In this document: positions 20,894 to 31,963 of the stretch, one piece after another
Numbering within the stretch: position 1 is the first letter of the stretch
Layout of the letters: each line of letters opens with the position of its first letter
DNA from: Salegentibacter sediminis
Lineage (GTDB): Bacteria > Bacteroidota > Bacteroidia > Flavobacteriales > Flavobacteriaceae
Length of the DNA stretch: 64,000 nucleotides
Direction of reading: 5' to 3'
Assembly (NCBI RefSeq): GCF_002078605.1
Contig: NZ_MSJR01000002.1
Coordinates: 248,001-312,000, forward strand
Program-made: the position numbers and the translations under genes
The notes under the pieces: generated by a model
Seen by the model: only the letters and a program-made list of their open reading frames with translations
Told to the model about the DNA's origin: nothing
The model's database searches: none

Positions 20894-23737
20894 TTAATTC
20901 AATTCTTTTTTAAGGTAGGGGGCGGTATAGCCTTTTCCGGATCTGGATACTTCTTCCGGGGTACCTTTGGCGATAAGTTTTCCGCCATTTTTTCCGCCTT
21001 CGGGACCGATATCTATTATATAATCTGCCATTTTAATCACGTCCATATTATGCTCGATAATTAAAACAGTGTTCCCTTTATTGGTTAATTTATTCAATAC
21101 CTCCATAAGCACCCTTATATCTTCAAAATGCAAACCTGTTGTAGGTTCGTCTAAGATATAAAAGGTATTTCCGGTATCTCTTTTAGAAAGTTCAGTTGCC
21201 AGTTTTATTCGTTGTGCTTCCCCACCTGAAAGGGTAGTGCTTTGCTGCCCCAGGGTAATATAGCCTAAACCTACATCCTGAATGGTCTTTAGTTTGCGGT
21301 AAATTTTGGGAATAGCTTCAAAGAAATGTGTAGCCTCATTGATGGTCATTTCCAGAACATCTGAAATTGATTTTCCCTTATACCGAATTTCCAGGGTTTC
21401 GCGATTAAAGCGTTTTCCCTGGCAGGTTTCACATTCCACATAAACATCAGGCAGGAAATTCATCTCTATTACCCTTAGCCCACCGCCTTTACAGGTCTCA
21501 CACCTACCTCCTTTGACGTTGAAACTAAAACGGCCTGGCTTATAGCCCCGAATAAGCGATTCAGGGGTTTTGGCGAAAAGATTTCTAATTTCAGAAAACA
21601 CTCCTGTATAAGTTGCAGGGTTGGAGCGCGGCGTTCTTCCAATTGGCGTTTGGTTGATATCGATTACCTTATCGATATTGTCCAGGCCTTTTATAGAAGA
21701 ATAGGGCATAGGAACCTTCACTCCATTAAAATAATGGGCATTCATAATGGGGTAGAGGGTTTCATTGATTAGGGTAGATTTACCGCTACCGGAAACCCCG
21801 GTTACAGCCACCATTTTTCCCAGCGGAATTTTTACCGAAACTTTCTTCAGGTTATTTCCGGTGGCCCCTTTTAATTCTATAAATTTCCCATTGCCTTTTC
21901 TTCTCTTTGAAGGAACCTTAATTTCTTTGGTTCCATTAAGGTATGCAGCGGTAAGCGTATCGTGTTCTTTTAATTCTGACGGGGTTCCTTCACTTATTAT
22001 CTCGCCACCGTGTTTTCCGGCTTCAGGGCCAATATCTATAACATGGTCTGCCCGCTCTATCATATCCTTATCGTGTTCTACCACAATAACAGAATTTCCC
22101 AGGTCGCGTAGAGAAACCAGGGAATTGATAAGTTTTTCATTGTCGCGCTGGTGTAAGCCAATGCTGGGTTCATCTAAAATGTAGAGCACTCCTACGAGCT
22201 GGGAACCTATTTGGGTCGCCAGCCTGATACGCTGAGCTTCCCCGCCCGAAAGCGATTTGGAACCCCGATTAAGAGCCAGGTAGGTTAGACCAACATCAAC
22301 GAGAAACTGAATTCTGGTTCGTATTTCTTTTATCACCTCAGAAGCGATTTGATTTTGTTTAGTGCTGAGGTGCTTCTCCAGGCCTTTAAACCATTTCGCC
22401 AGATCGCTGATATCGAGCTGGGCGAGTTCAGCGATATTTTTATCGTGAATTTTAAAATAAAGAGACTCCTTTTTCAAACGGGTCCCCTGGCACTCAGGGC
22501 ACTCTATCTTATCCATATATTCCTTTGCCCAGCGCCTAAGGGAAGTAGAGTCGTTATTATAATAGGTCTTTTCAATAAAAGTAGCTACCCCTTCAAAATC
22601 GATTTTAAAATCGCGTGTAATACCCAGGGTTTTGGATTCTTTGGAGAATTTTTCCTTTCCGCCGAAAAGAATGAGCTCCATGGCTTCTTTTGGGATTTTA
22701 CTAATAGGATCGGAAAGTTTAAAATCATATTTCTCAGCAATAAGTTCCAGTTGCGAGAAGATCCAGTTCTTCTTTTGGGGCCCGTGAGGTGCAAGACCAC
22801 CATTTTGAATACTTTTTTTAGGGTCTGGGATGATCTTATCGATATTCACCTTGAATAAGGTGCCTATCCCGTTACAGGAATCGCAGGCTCCTTTTGGAGA
22901 ATTGAAGGAAAATGTATTAGGTTCAGGATTTGGATAGGATACGCCGGTTGAAGGACACATAAGTGTTCGGCTAAAAAAACGTAACTCCCCGGTTTCCTGC
23001 TCCATAATCATTAGCACATCATCGCCATGGTACATGGCGGTTTTTATACTTTCATCCAGGCGTTTATCGGCTTCGGTCTTATCGTCTATCTTCAGCCGGT
23101 CTACTACAATTTCTATATCGTGTGTTACGTAGCGGTCCAGCTTCATTCCTTTTACGATATCTCTTATCTCACCATCGGTACGTACTTTTACGAAACCCTG
23201 TTTTGCGATCTGCTCGAAGAGCTCGCGGTAGTGTCCTTTTCTTGATCTTACCACCGGGGCCAGTACATTCACCCTTTTTCCTTTAAAATCCTGCAGGATC
23301 AGGTCTTTGATCTGGCTATCGGTATAGCTAACCATCTTCTCACCGGTATTATAGCTATAAGCTTCTCCGGCGCGGGCATATAAAAGTCGCAGGAAGTCAT
23401 AAATTTCAGTAATCGTACCCACGGTACTTCGGGGATTCTTACTGGTAGTTTTTTGTTCAATGGCAATAACAGGGGATAGACCATCAATTTTATCAACATC
23501 AGGGCGTTCTAGGCCTCCCAGGAACTGCCGGGCATAGGCCGAAAATGTTTCGATATACCGGCGCTGTCCTTCAGCATAGATCGTATCGAAAGCCAGAGAT
23601 GATTTCCCGGAACCTGAAAGTCCGGTAATTACCACCAGTTTTTCACGTGGTATTCTAACATCGATGTTTTTGAGATTATGGACCCGGGCCCCTAAAACTT
23701 CTATATATTCTTCGAATTCTGCCATATTTTTAAACAA
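20894..23737 (-). CDS. uvrA: Excinuclease ABC subunit A
   Basis: [33 protein letters not shown] and CETCKGGG zinc motifs, two ABC signatures LSGGEAQRI. Confidence 0.98.
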   Translation of the reverse strand: MFKNMAEFEEYIEVLGARVHNLKNIDVRIPREKLVVITGLSGSGKSSLAFDTIYAEGQRRYIETFSAYARQFLGGLERPDVDKIDGLSPVIAIEQKTTSKNPRSTVGTITEIYDFLRLLYARAGEAYSYNTGEKMVSYTDSQIKDLILQDFKGKRVNVLAPVVRSRKGHYRELFEQIAKQGFVKVRTDGEIRDIVKGMKLDRYVTHDIEIVVDRLKIDDKTEADKRLDESIKTAMYHGDDVLMIMEQETGELRFFSRTLMCPSTGVSYPNPEPNTFSFNSPKGACDSCNGIGTLFKVNIDKIIPDPKKSIQNGGLAPHGPQKKNWIFSQLELIAEKYDFKLSDPISKIPKEAMELILFGGKEKFSKESKTLGITRDFKIDFEGVATFIEKTYYNNDSTSLRRWAKEYMDKIECPECQGTRLKKESLYFKIHDKNIAELAQLDISDLAKWFKGLEKHLSTKQNQIASEVIKEIRTRIQFLVDVGLTYLALNRGSKSLSGGEAQRIRLATQIGSQLVGVLYILDEPSIGLHQRDNEKLINSLVSLRDLGNSVIVVEHDKDMIERADHVIDIGPEAGKHGGEIISEGTPSELKEHDTLTAAYLNGTKEIKVPSKRRKGNGKFIELKGATGNNLKKVSVKIPLGKMVAVTGVSGSGKSTLINETLYPIMNAHYFNGVKVPMPYSSIKGLDNIDKVIDINQTPIGRTPRSNPATYTGVFSEIRNLFAKTPESLIRGYKPGRFSFNVKGGRCETCKGGGLRVIEMNFLPDVYVECETCQGKRFNRETLEIRYKGKSISDVLEMTINEATHFFEAIPKIYRKLKTIQDVGLGYITLGQQSTTLSGGEAQRIKLATELSKRDTGNTFYILDEPTTGLHFEDIRVLMEVLNKLTNKGNTVLIIEHNMDVIKMADYIIDIGPEGGKNGGKLIAKGTPEEVSRSGKGYTAPYLKKELN

Positions 23738-24151
23738 GGGGGCAAAGGTACTTAAAGTGTTGCTAACTAAAAAGAAAGCTTATTCTGATGCTTGTTAATT
23801 AAGACGTAATATTTTTAATGATTTAATACTGTTTTAAGAATGTTTTTGCCCACACTAAATGCAAATGCTTTGTTAAACAAAACTTTAAGCTTCCATAAAA
23901 TTCAATCTTAATCTGTGAAAAGAGGTTCTAAGTCAGGCTTATAGTTTGTTGATTGTCAGTATAATATTACAGAAAATATTTCCGAAGAATGGGTAATTTC
24001 ACCTATATTTGAGATAGTAAATTTCTTACCCAAATCTTAATTATTCCCCCCCGGAAGCTAAACTCCAATTTATTGCGAGTTTGTAAACTACTGCCCCAAA
24101 CAGTTAGTAATGCTTATTAACCAGTGCTTAGGCACACTAAAATATTGTGGA

Positions 24152-25168
24152 ATGATTACAGATAAGAAACAACTGCTGTTGATTACCAGCAGGAGCGAAC
24201 TCGAGAGGGGCATTAAGGATGGGCTAAGTTTACATTTTGAAGTTAATACGGCTACTTCCTTACATACGGGTTTTAATACGGCCCTCAATTTATTACCAGA
24301 TATTATTCTGATTGATTATGCTTCCTATAGATCGGGAAGAAACTTTAAAAATATCTCCAATTTTAAATCCACCCATTTTCTCAATAAAGCCTGGCTGATC
24401 GTTTATGCCGATGAAAGTTTGAAGATGGAAGTAGAGAGTCGTTTTAGAAGAGTAGTTGATGAATTTATCTATTCACCCACCGTTCCAGCTCTCTGCGGAA
24501 AAATCATAAAACTCGTATTCGCGAATAATTCGCTTTCTAATTTTTGGAAAGATTCCTTTATGGGGCTCTTCAATTTAATGGCTAAGCCTGTGGTATTGCT
24601 TCAACAGGATGAAATTATTGCGATGAATGATTCTTTCCGGCAGCATTTTAGGATCGAGAAAACCCAGGGATTAAAACTTACCGATCTAGTACAATGTGAA
24701 AATAAAGCTAAGGTGAAGAATGCCCTTCGTAATTTTGGCAGAGGCAAGCATATGAAAGCATCTACAAAAACGGCTCTTCTTCTTAGGTCTAATAAGGTAC
24801 GCGATGCAAAAATAAGTTTCTCAAAACTAAATAAGAACTACGGGAATCATTTTATTATGATTATAGATTTTAATGGAGATGAGGTGTTGGTAAATCCCAA
24901 GCTCGGGACAAATTCAGAATTGGTGGAGGCTTGTTTTAAGGAAAATAGTAATATTCCGAAATTTAGCTTCACTAAAAGAGAAAAAGAGATTATCCAGTTA
25001 TTGATCAAAGGATATAAAACAAAAGATATTTCTTCCACCTTATTTATTTCTCCAAAAACCATAGAGAAGCATCGCTCCAATATTATTAAAAGAACAAATT
25101 CTGAAACTATTCTTGAAAGTATTATCTATGCCATTAATCATAATTTGATTGATTTTCAAAAGGCCTGA
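24152..25168 (+). CDS. Receiver-like/PAS-like/LuxR-type HTH transcriptional regulator (ORF extends to 24110)
   Basis: N-terminal LPDIILIDY receiver-like; NLMAKPVVLLQQDEIIAMNDSFRQHF PAS-like; C-terminal FTKREKEIIQLLIKGYKTKDISSTLFISPKTIEKHRSNI. Confidence 0.8.
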   Translation: MITDKKQLLLITSRSELERGIKDGLSLHFEVNTATSLHTGFNTALNLLPDIILIDYASYRSGRNFKNISNFKSTHFLNKAWLIVYADESLKMEVESRFRRVVDEFIYSPTVPALCGKIIKLVFANNSLSNFWKDSFMGLFNLMAKPVVLLQQDEIIAMNDSFRQHFRIEKTQGLKLTDLVQCENKAKVKNALRNFGRGKHMKASTKTALLLRSNKVRDAKISFSKLNKNYGNHFIMIIDFNGDEVLVNPKLGTNSELVEACFKENSNIPKFSFTKREKEIIQLLIKGYKTKDISSTLFISPKTIEKHRSNIIKRTNSETILESIIYAINHNLIDFQKA

Positions 25169-25396
25169 TTCTTACATTTAATTCATTATTACGGGATTTC
25201 CCCCATGGTACTCCGGCAACAATTATTCTACTTTTATATTAGAATTTTAGGATAAGATAGTCACCCCACTTTCCATCTTGTCTGTATGTGAACTTTCCCC
25301 AACAACTGTGTTTAATGCATTATTGATAGATCACCCATTTTGGGTACCTATATATTTATTAACCATTCTAAAATAATTATTAACTAAAAATCTTTA

Positions 25397-27064
25397 ATGA
25401 TGAAAAACTTTAGGTATTTTTTTTCAGCAATTGCAATTTTTGCAATGCTATTTAGCTCCTGTAGTAAGGAGGACAACCCATCGGTTGTTGAAAATCAGGA
25501 AAAAGCGACGCTTTCGTTTGCTTCTGCTTTAAATGACTTGATGGATAATGCCAATAAACAGGCAATAGGTGACTTAATTCCCCTGTGTAGTGAAGATGTG
25601 CCGGCGTATGTACACGTAGTACTTACCGGAGAGGAAAATGTGGGTACTATGGCCGATCCTCTAATGATTCCCGTAAATGAAACCCCTATTGAAGAGGATG
25701 GGGAAATGGTATATTTCACTGAGGAATCTGCCGACCTGGAATTAACTCCAGGAGATTACGAGCTTACCTATTTTGCGGTTTATAGTGAGGACGATATCCT
25801 TATTTGGTTAGCCCCTACTACAGGAGGTGATCTGGAGGACTTCGTAGATAACCCTTTACCGATTGATATTTCGCTTGGAGCCGGAGTTAAGAAGTACGTA
25901 GATGTTGAAGTCCTATGTTTTGATGATCGTCTGGTCAATGAATATGGATACTTATTCTTTGATATTATTGGTAAGGAAGCCTTTGAATTTTGCTTCTTTG
26001 CGAATTATTGCGATGATAACGGTCGACACTATCCTGCACGTTACTCAGTAGATATCTGGTTAGAAGGTGAAGATGAAATGCTTTATTCAGGGGTGATTAA
26101 TGATGTTGATGCCACCGGGGATGATCCATCTGCAAAGACTTTATGTTTTGCACTTCCAAATATTCCTTCATACGGTGACGATGTAGAATACATCCATTAT
26201 GAAATAACCCTGCTTGATTGGGATGAAGTATATGGAACAGTTGGAGACTTTACTGAAAGCGGATCTCTGAGCCGAAATGAAATTGAAGCTAATTTTGATG
26301 GAGATGACAATGTAGATTATGAACACATCCGTTTCAACTGTGGCGATACACCTCCCCCACCAAATGATGACGATGATGATGGCTGGCCAAATGATGATGA
26401 CAACTGTCCTAATGATTACAATCCGGACCAACTAAATTCTGATGATGATAGCTTTGGAGATGTTTGTGATAACTGTCCTTTCGTAGATAATGAAAATCAG
26501 GACGATACTGATGAAGATGGTGTAGGAGATGCCTGTGATGTATGTCCTGATGAGGATGACAATGTCGATGACAATCAAAATGGAATTCCAGACTGTCTGG
26601 AAGATGATAACGGAGACGATTGTGAAACAGATCTTGATACCTGTGAAACTGCCTTTATGGTTGGTAATTACACCCTACAGGACCTTGAACTAGGGAACAA
26701 CCGTTGGGGATGGGCCCTTAACTTCGACGGTGCTGATGGAACTTATGAGTATGACATTTATGCCGCAGCAGGTAAAAATGACACTGATAAAGGCTATTTA
26801 GTAGGTGTAGTTCATTTAACTGTAGAGGGCGATGATGTAACCGTAGATATTGATCTATGTGATGGCGCAGATGCTGAAGGTGGTCATATATACTTCGATG
26901 ATGAAGATATGCCAACCTCTACTGCTCCCGGACAATTTGGATATGAACTTCCAGCATTCGAAGACGACTATAGCTGGAGTACTGACGATGAGTATTCCGG
27001 TGACGGAGACTTCTGGTTGGTAGTACACCTGGATGTTTGTCCTGGAGATGAGGATATGGACTAG
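25397..27064 (+). CDS. Lipoprotein paralog 1 with thrombospondin type 3-like Ca-binding repeats
   Basis: LFSSCSK lipobox; [58 protein letters not shown]. Confidence 0.75.
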   Translation: MMKNFRYFFSAIAIFAMLFSSCSKEDNPSVVENQEKATLSFASALNDLMDNANKQAIGDLIPLCSEDVPAYVHVVLTGEENVGTMADPLMIPVNETPIEEDGEMVYFTEESADLELTPGDYELTYFAVYSEDDILIWLAPTTGGDLEDFVDNPLPIDISLGAGVKKYVDVEVLCFDDRLVNEYGYLFFDIIGKEAFEFCFFANYCDDNGRHYPARYSVDIWLEGEDEMLYSGVINDVDATGDDPSAKTLCFALPNIPSYGDDVEYIHYEITLLDWDEVYGTVGDFTESGSLSRNEIEANFDGDDNVDYEHIRFNCGDTPPPPNDDDDDGWPNDDDNCPNDYNPDQLNSDDDSFGDVCDNCPFVDNENQDDTDEDGVGDACDVCPDEDDNVDDNQNGIPDCLEDDNGDDCETDLDTCETAFMVGNYTLQDLELGNNRWGWALNFDGADGTYEYDIYAAAGKNDTDKGYLVGVVHLTVEGDDVTVDIDLCDGADAEGGHIYFDDEDMPTSTAPGQFGYELPAFEDDYSWSTDDEYSGDGDFWLVVHLDVCPGDEDMD

Positions 27065-27236
27065 ATAATTTTAAATGTAGCAAAATTAATATCCGGTTCT
27101 CCATACAGAATAATGGAGAGCCGGAGATTAATCAGCTTCATATCTCACTGGGATTATTGAAAAATCAAAGGCCAACCGGCCATCTCAATAATTCTTATTA
27201 ACCATTCAATTATTTATTAACCTTAATTTTTTAATT

Positions 27237-28628
27237 ATGAAAAACTTTAAACTATTCCTTGGAGGTTTTGCGGTTTTCGCGATGCTTTTCACCTCCTGTA
27301 GTAAGGATGAAACTCCGTTGATCGAGAACGGAGGCGAGAAAGCAACTCTTTCCTTTGGGGCACTTCTTAACGATCTTGTTACCACCAGTAGACAACAGGC
27401 CGATCTCGGTATTCCTGCCTGTGTAGATGATGCTCCGGCTTATGTTGAGGTAATTCTTACCGGAGATGAGAATATTGGAACTGAAGAAGAACCATTGGTA
27501 ATTAATGTTCATCCCACCCCTATTCAAGAAGATGGACAGGATGTATGGTTCACCCAGGAATCTGGGGACCTTGAGTTAACTCCTGGTGATTATGTATTAA
27601 CCTATTTTGCGGTATACAATGAAGGGGGGGATATGATTTGGCTTGCGCCCACTTCCGGGGGAGATCTTGCCGATTTTGTAGATAATCCACTTCCGCTGGA
27701 TATCAGTCTGGGAGCCGGTGTAAAAAAATATGTTGACGTAGAAGTGCTGTGTTTTGATAACCGTATGGTTAATGAATATGGATACCTGTTCTTCGACATA
27801 ATTGGAAAACAAGCCATTGAGTTCTGTATTTTCGGAAACTTCTGTCCTCCTAGTGGAAGACACTATCCTGCTGCCTTTAGTGTAGATGTATGGGTATGGG
27901 AAGATGGAGAAAAAGGTACTCAGCTTTATGATGACCTAAGCAATACCGTAGAATTAAATGACGATGGAGACTGGGCAGGAACCCCATTATGTATGGCCTT
28001 GCCAGACACCAGTGAGGATGATGAATACTATTATGAAATAACACTTTTAAGTTCTGATGCTTATGGAGATGTTACTGAAGAAATAATTAGAGTTGGAAGT
28101 ATTACCGATCAGGAAGTAAAAAGCTTCTTTGATGGGGAAGATAACCTGGATTACTGGCACTTCCGCGAAGGTTGTGAAACCGGGGATGAACCTCCTATTT
28201 TCCAGGATCCAAGAGATGATGCCAAGCATTATAAAGCCTGTTTATATCCTGAAAACGGATCTGAGGTATTTGGTTTTGCTTACTTCAAGTTGGAAGATGA
28301 TATGCTAAGAGCTACTGTTATGGCTACCAACCTTGAAAAAGGTATGCATAAAACACATCCTCAACATATTCATGAGGGTGATAGCTGTGATGATTCCGGA
28401 GGGCCAATCTTTGACTTGAAGGAACAAAACGGAGAATGGCCAAGGGCTCATTCTATGTGGGGATCGCTTAATTATAACAGAGAATTCACTCTAAGCCCCG
28501 CTGAATTAACCGCCTTAGGACAACTGCAAAATAGAACTATCAACATCCATGGAATGACGGTAGACGGGGAATATGTTCCCGGGATACCTGTTGCATGTGG
28601 AGCGATTGATTTACATGAATTTGACTAA
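27237..28628 (+). CDS. Lipoprotein paralog 2 with a different C-terminal domain (CHRD/SOD-like HIHEG motif)
   Basis: LFTSCSK lipobox; N-terminal region shared with flanking ORFs; C-terminal KTHPQHIHEGDSCDDSGGPI. Confidence 0.72.
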   Translation: MKNFKLFLGGFAVFAMLFTSCSKDETPLIENGGEKATLSFGALLNDLVTTSRQQADLGIPACVDDAPAYVEVILTGDENIGTEEEPLVINVHPTPIQEDGQDVWFTQESGDLELTPGDYVLTYFAVYNEGGDMIWLAPTSGGDLADFVDNPLPLDISLGAGVKKYVDVEVLCFDNRMVNEYGYLFFDIIGKQAIEFCIFGNFCPPSGRHYPAAFSVDVWVWEDGEKGTQLYDDLSNTVELNDDGDWAGTPLCMALPDTSEDDEYYYEITLLSSDAYGDVTEEIIRVGSITDQEVKSFFDGEDNLDYWHFREGCETGDEPPIFQDPRDDAKHYKACLYPENGSEVFGFAYFKLEDDMLRATVMATNLEKGMHKTHPQHIHEGDSCDDSGGPIFDLKEQNGEWPRAHSMWGSLNYNREFTLSPAELTALGQLQNRTINIHGMTVDGEYVPGIPVACGAIDLHEFD

Positions 28629-28631
28629 AAT

Positions 28632-28668
28632 AAAAAAGGGAAAGGTGTAATACGCCTTTCCCTTTTTA
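28632..28668. terminator. Rho-independent terminator-like hairpin between paralogs 2 and 3
   Basis: AAAAAGGGAAAGGTG-taata-CGCCTTTCCCTTTTT. Confidence 0.85.
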
Positions 28669-28709
28669 AATACCAAACACTTTAATAACCATTCTTAAAT
28701 ATTTTAATT

Positions 28710-30290
28710 ATGAAAAATTTTAATAAGTACATTGGAGCCATTGCAATAATAGCAATGTTATTTACCTCGTGTAGTAAAGAAGAAACCGATGTTTTACCAG
28801 ATGATGCCAAGGCCACATTATCCTTTGGAACTGTCTTAAATGATCTTGTGGACAACAGCAGACAGCAGGCTAATTTAGGTATTCCTACTTGTGTTGATGA
28901 TGAACCTGCATATGTCGAAATTGTTCTTACCGGAGACGAAAACGTAGGTAGTATGGAAGAACCTTTAGTAGTTAATGTTCACCCCACACCTATCCAGGAA
29001 GATGGGGAAGATGTATGGTTTACTCAGGAGTCCACAGATCTTGAACTGACTCCGGGGGATTATGTCCTTACTTATTTCGCTGTCTTCAATGAAGGCGGAG
29101 ATATGATCTGGCTTGCTCCCACAAGTGGAGGTGATCTAGAGGATTTTGTGGATAATGCGCTGCCTTTGGATATAAGTCTTGGAGCCGGAGTTAAAAAATA
29201 TGTAGATGTTGAGGTTCTTTGTTTTGATGACCGCATGGTTAACGAATATGGATACCTGTTCTTTGACATTATTGGAAAAGAGGCTTTTGAATTCTGTGTG
29301 TTTGCCAATTATTGCGATGAAAATGGAAGACATTATCCTGCCTACTACTCATTTGAAGTATATATGGGAACCGATGACAGCGGGGATTTACTATATAATG
29401 AATTATTATATCCTGTACCTAATACAGATGGTGAAGATCCATCAGTAGCACCATTATGTTTTGCGCTACCTAATCCAACTGATCTGGGTGGTGATGTGCC
29501 TTATATCTACTGGAGAGCTACTTTGGAAGATTGGGATGATGTTTATGGGGAAGCTCCGGATATTGTTCTTGATGGTACCTTAACCCGAAACGCTATAATG
29601 TCGCTCTTAAATGATGATGGTACAACTTCCGAGTATGCTCACTTGAGATTCGGATGTGAGGATGATAATGGTGGAGGTGATGAATGTGATTTAACTGATC
29701 CGGAAGCTGATTGTGATAATGACGGTGTGCTGAATGGAGTTGACGATTGTCCTGAAACTCCTGGTACAGTGGCAACAGATGGTTGTCCTGATGGTGATGG
29801 CGATGGAATAAGAGACAGTCTGGATAACTGTCCTGAATTAGCTAATCCAGACCAGGAACCAGATGCCGATTGTGATGGTATTATTGATGCTGATGAAGCT
29901 GAAGGTTGTGTTAATAATCCAGATCCAAACTGTGGAGCAGTGGTGGTAGTTCCTTGTTTACCAGATCCTGATACTTCAAGTAACTGTGAGACTACAAGCT
30001 TTAATGTGGATAATGTGAGTGATGAATTTCCTTACGAATTTCTTGTTGATGGTACTGTAGTAGGAAATGTAGGAGTAAGTGTTGATGCTAACGGGGATGT
30101 AATTATTGAAATTACCATGAATATATCTAATGATGCTTACTTAGTTGATGAGACCGAAGTTATTATTGGAGACTATATAGAATGTTTCGATTTCGAGAAT
30201 GTAGGCACTGCGACAATGACTATCGAGGGCGATTACTCTTTAGGATTTGATTTGGATATGCGGGTAAATGTTTGCCCGGCGATAAATTAA
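28710..30290 (+). CDS. Lipoprotein paralog 3 with thrombospondin type 3-like repeats
   Basis: LFTSCSK lipobox; shared N-terminal region; DCDNDGVLNGVDDCPETPGTVATDGCPDGDGDGIRDSLDNCPELANPDQ. Confidence 0.75.
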   Translation: MKNFNKYIGAIAIIAMLFTSCSKEETDVLPDDAKATLSFGTVLNDLVDNSRQQANLGIPTCVDDEPAYVEIVLTGDENVGSMEEPLVVNVHPTPIQEDGEDVWFTQESTDLELTPGDYVLTYFAVFNEGGDMIWLAPTSGGDLEDFVDNALPLDISLGAGVKKYVDVEVLCFDDRMVNEYGYLFFDIIGKEAFEFCVFANYCDENGRHYPAYYSFEVYMGTDDSGDLLYNELLYPVPNTDGEDPSVAPLCFALPNPTDLGGDVPYIYWRATLEDWDDVYGEAPDIVLDGTLTRNAIMSLLNDDGTTSEYAHLRFGCEDDNGGGDECDLTDPEADCDNDGVLNGVDDCPETPGTVATDGCPDGDGDGIRDSLDNCPELANPDQEPDADCDGIIDADEAEGCVNNPDPNCGAVVVVPCLPDPDTSSNCETTSFNVDNVSDEFPYEFLVDGTVVGNVGVSVDANGDVIIEITMNISNDAYLVDETEVIIGDYIECFDFENVGTATMTIEGDYSLGFDLDMRVNVCPAIN

Positions 30291-30303
30291 ATTCACGTAA
30301 CAT

Positions 30304-30356
30304 ACTAACCAGTTATTGATTAACCGGGGGGTGACTAATATACTGGTTAGTTTTTT
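30304..30356. terminator. Long-loop inverted repeat followed by T-tract
   Basis: ACTAACCAGT ... ACTGGTTAGT then TTTTT. Confidence 0.55.
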
Positions 30357-30385
30357 ATTATCATCCTTTAGGTTGGTAGTAAAAG

Positions 30386-30418
30386 AGGCTGTTCGGATTT
30401 TCCGAACAGCTTTTTTTG
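30386..30418. terminator. Rho-independent terminator-like hairpin
   Basis: GCTGTTCGGA-ttt-TCCGAACAGC followed by TTTTTTT. Confidence 0.85.
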
Positions 30419-30747
30419 TTAAAATTATCAAAAAGTTCTATTAAAATGCAGGGTTTAGTATGTTAGTAGGGTCTAATCCAGAGGATTACATTTTTTATCA
30501 AATAATTTTTGTTTATAAACATTTCATTTTCAGTGAGTTTTATAAAAAGAATCATAAGAAAAGATAGGGAACAAGCCGGCCCCAGGATAACCAATTATCT
30601 TGCTCATTATTTTTTTTGTAGGAAACTGACTGTTAATTAATTAGAGGCTTTATTGATAAAAATTTTTGGAATAACCTTTGTAAAACCTGGGTGAGTAAAT
30701 TTTAACTAAAATATTATAATTTAAAATTTAGGTAAAAAACCCTACTT

Positions 30748-31773
30748 ATGAGAAAAAGCAAATTTATGTTACTATCGGTTCTAACGATTCTGGCCTGTAG
30801 TAAAGATCCAATTAATGAAACGGAAGAAGCAGAAACGCAAACAGGGACCAACGAAGTTGGGGAATCACTTACAGAGATAGCCTATCCCGATAATGTTGGC
30901 CCCGTATCGGAGATTTATTATACCGGACAAAAAATTCCGGTCGAGAAACACGGTAAGGATTACGTTTATCAGGGGGATATAATGATTCCTGCCCATTTAG
31001 CCAGTTCAGAGCCCCAAAAACTGGTTTATGAAAAAGGCGAAAAAATTGATTTTAAAAGTGTAGGCCGTACCAATGGTTTATGGCCAGATAATAAAGTTTA
31101 TTACGCCATTGACGGAAGCTTACCTAATAAAGACAGGGTTTATGATGCCTTGAAGCATTGGGAGGCTAACACCAACATGGAATTTATAGAAAGATCAGGA
31201 CAGTCAAATTATATATACTTCACTTCCGGATCAGGATGTTCTTCTTATGTTGGAATGATTGGGGGGAAACAAAATATCACCCTTTCCAGCAGCTGTTCTA
31301 CCGGGAATACCATTCACGAGATTGGGCATGCGGTAGGCCTTTGGCACGAGCAAAGTCGGGCTGACAGGAATAACTATATTACCGTACATTATGATAATGT
31401 AAAAAGTGGAACAGAGCATAATTTTCATACCTACGATGAAGGTGGATTTGATGGAGATGAGTATACTTCCAGCCTGGATCTTGGGTCTATAATGATGTAT
31501 GGTTCTTATTCTTTTTCAAAAAATGGAGAGCCAACCATAACAAGGACGGATGGGAGCACCTATAATGTACAACGAACTCAATTGTCCAGTGGGGACAAGA
31601 AAGGGATAGCGGCAATGTATCCTGGAGGTACAACTGCTCCTACTTATGAAAACGGAGAATACTATACTATAAATGGAGTGACGGTTCTCCGAATGTATGA
31701 TAAATGGTATCTGAAAACCCAGTTTGGTTGGAGACAATTAAATTTAATAGATGGCGTTTGGTACTGGGCGTAA
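30748..31773 (+). CDS. Astacin-family (M12A) zinc metalloprotease, probable lipoprotein
   Basis: HEIGHAVGLWHEQSR (HExxHxxGxxHE) with Met-turn region SIMMYGSYSF; N-terminal TILACSKD. Confidence 0.9.
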   Translation: MRKSKFMLLSVLTILACSKDPINETEEAETQTGTNEVGESLTEIAYPDNVGPVSEIYYTGQKIPVEKHGKDYVYQGDIMIPAHLASSEPQKLVYEKGEKIDFKSVGRTNGLWPDNKVYYAIDGSLPNKDRVYDALKHWEANTNMEFIERSGQSNYIYFTSGSGCSSYVGMIGGKQNITLSSSCSTGNTIHEIGHAVGLWHEQSRADRNNYITVHYDNVKSGTEHNFHTYDEGGFDGDEYTSSLDLGSIMMYGSYSFSKNGEPTITRTDGSTYNVQRTQLSSGDKKGIAAMYPGGTTAPTYENGEYYTINGVTVLRMYDKWYLKTQFGWRQLNLIDGVWYWA

Positions 31774-31795
31774 GCTTAGAACAAAAATCATTAGC

Positions 31796-31827
31796 AAAAA
31801 AGCCCGGAAATTTCCGGGCTTTTTTTA
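31796..31827. terminator. Rho-independent terminator-like hairpin
   Basis: AAAAAAGCCCGGAAATTTCCGGGCTTTTTTT. Confidence 0.85.
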
Positions 31828-31963
31828 TGCTAACATTTTTTGGAATTTAAAATGGGGAATCCCGTTCCACACAAAACTGTGTTAAAATTCCCCAAAAAAA
31901 ATACTAAGAAAATCAGAACTGAAAAATGGCCGAAAAAAAAATGTAAAAAATACAGGAAATCAC

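Noticed and set aside
25397-30290. Phase-variable invertible lipoprotein locus
   Set aside because: All three genes are on the same strand, and no flanking inverted repeats or recombinase were found.
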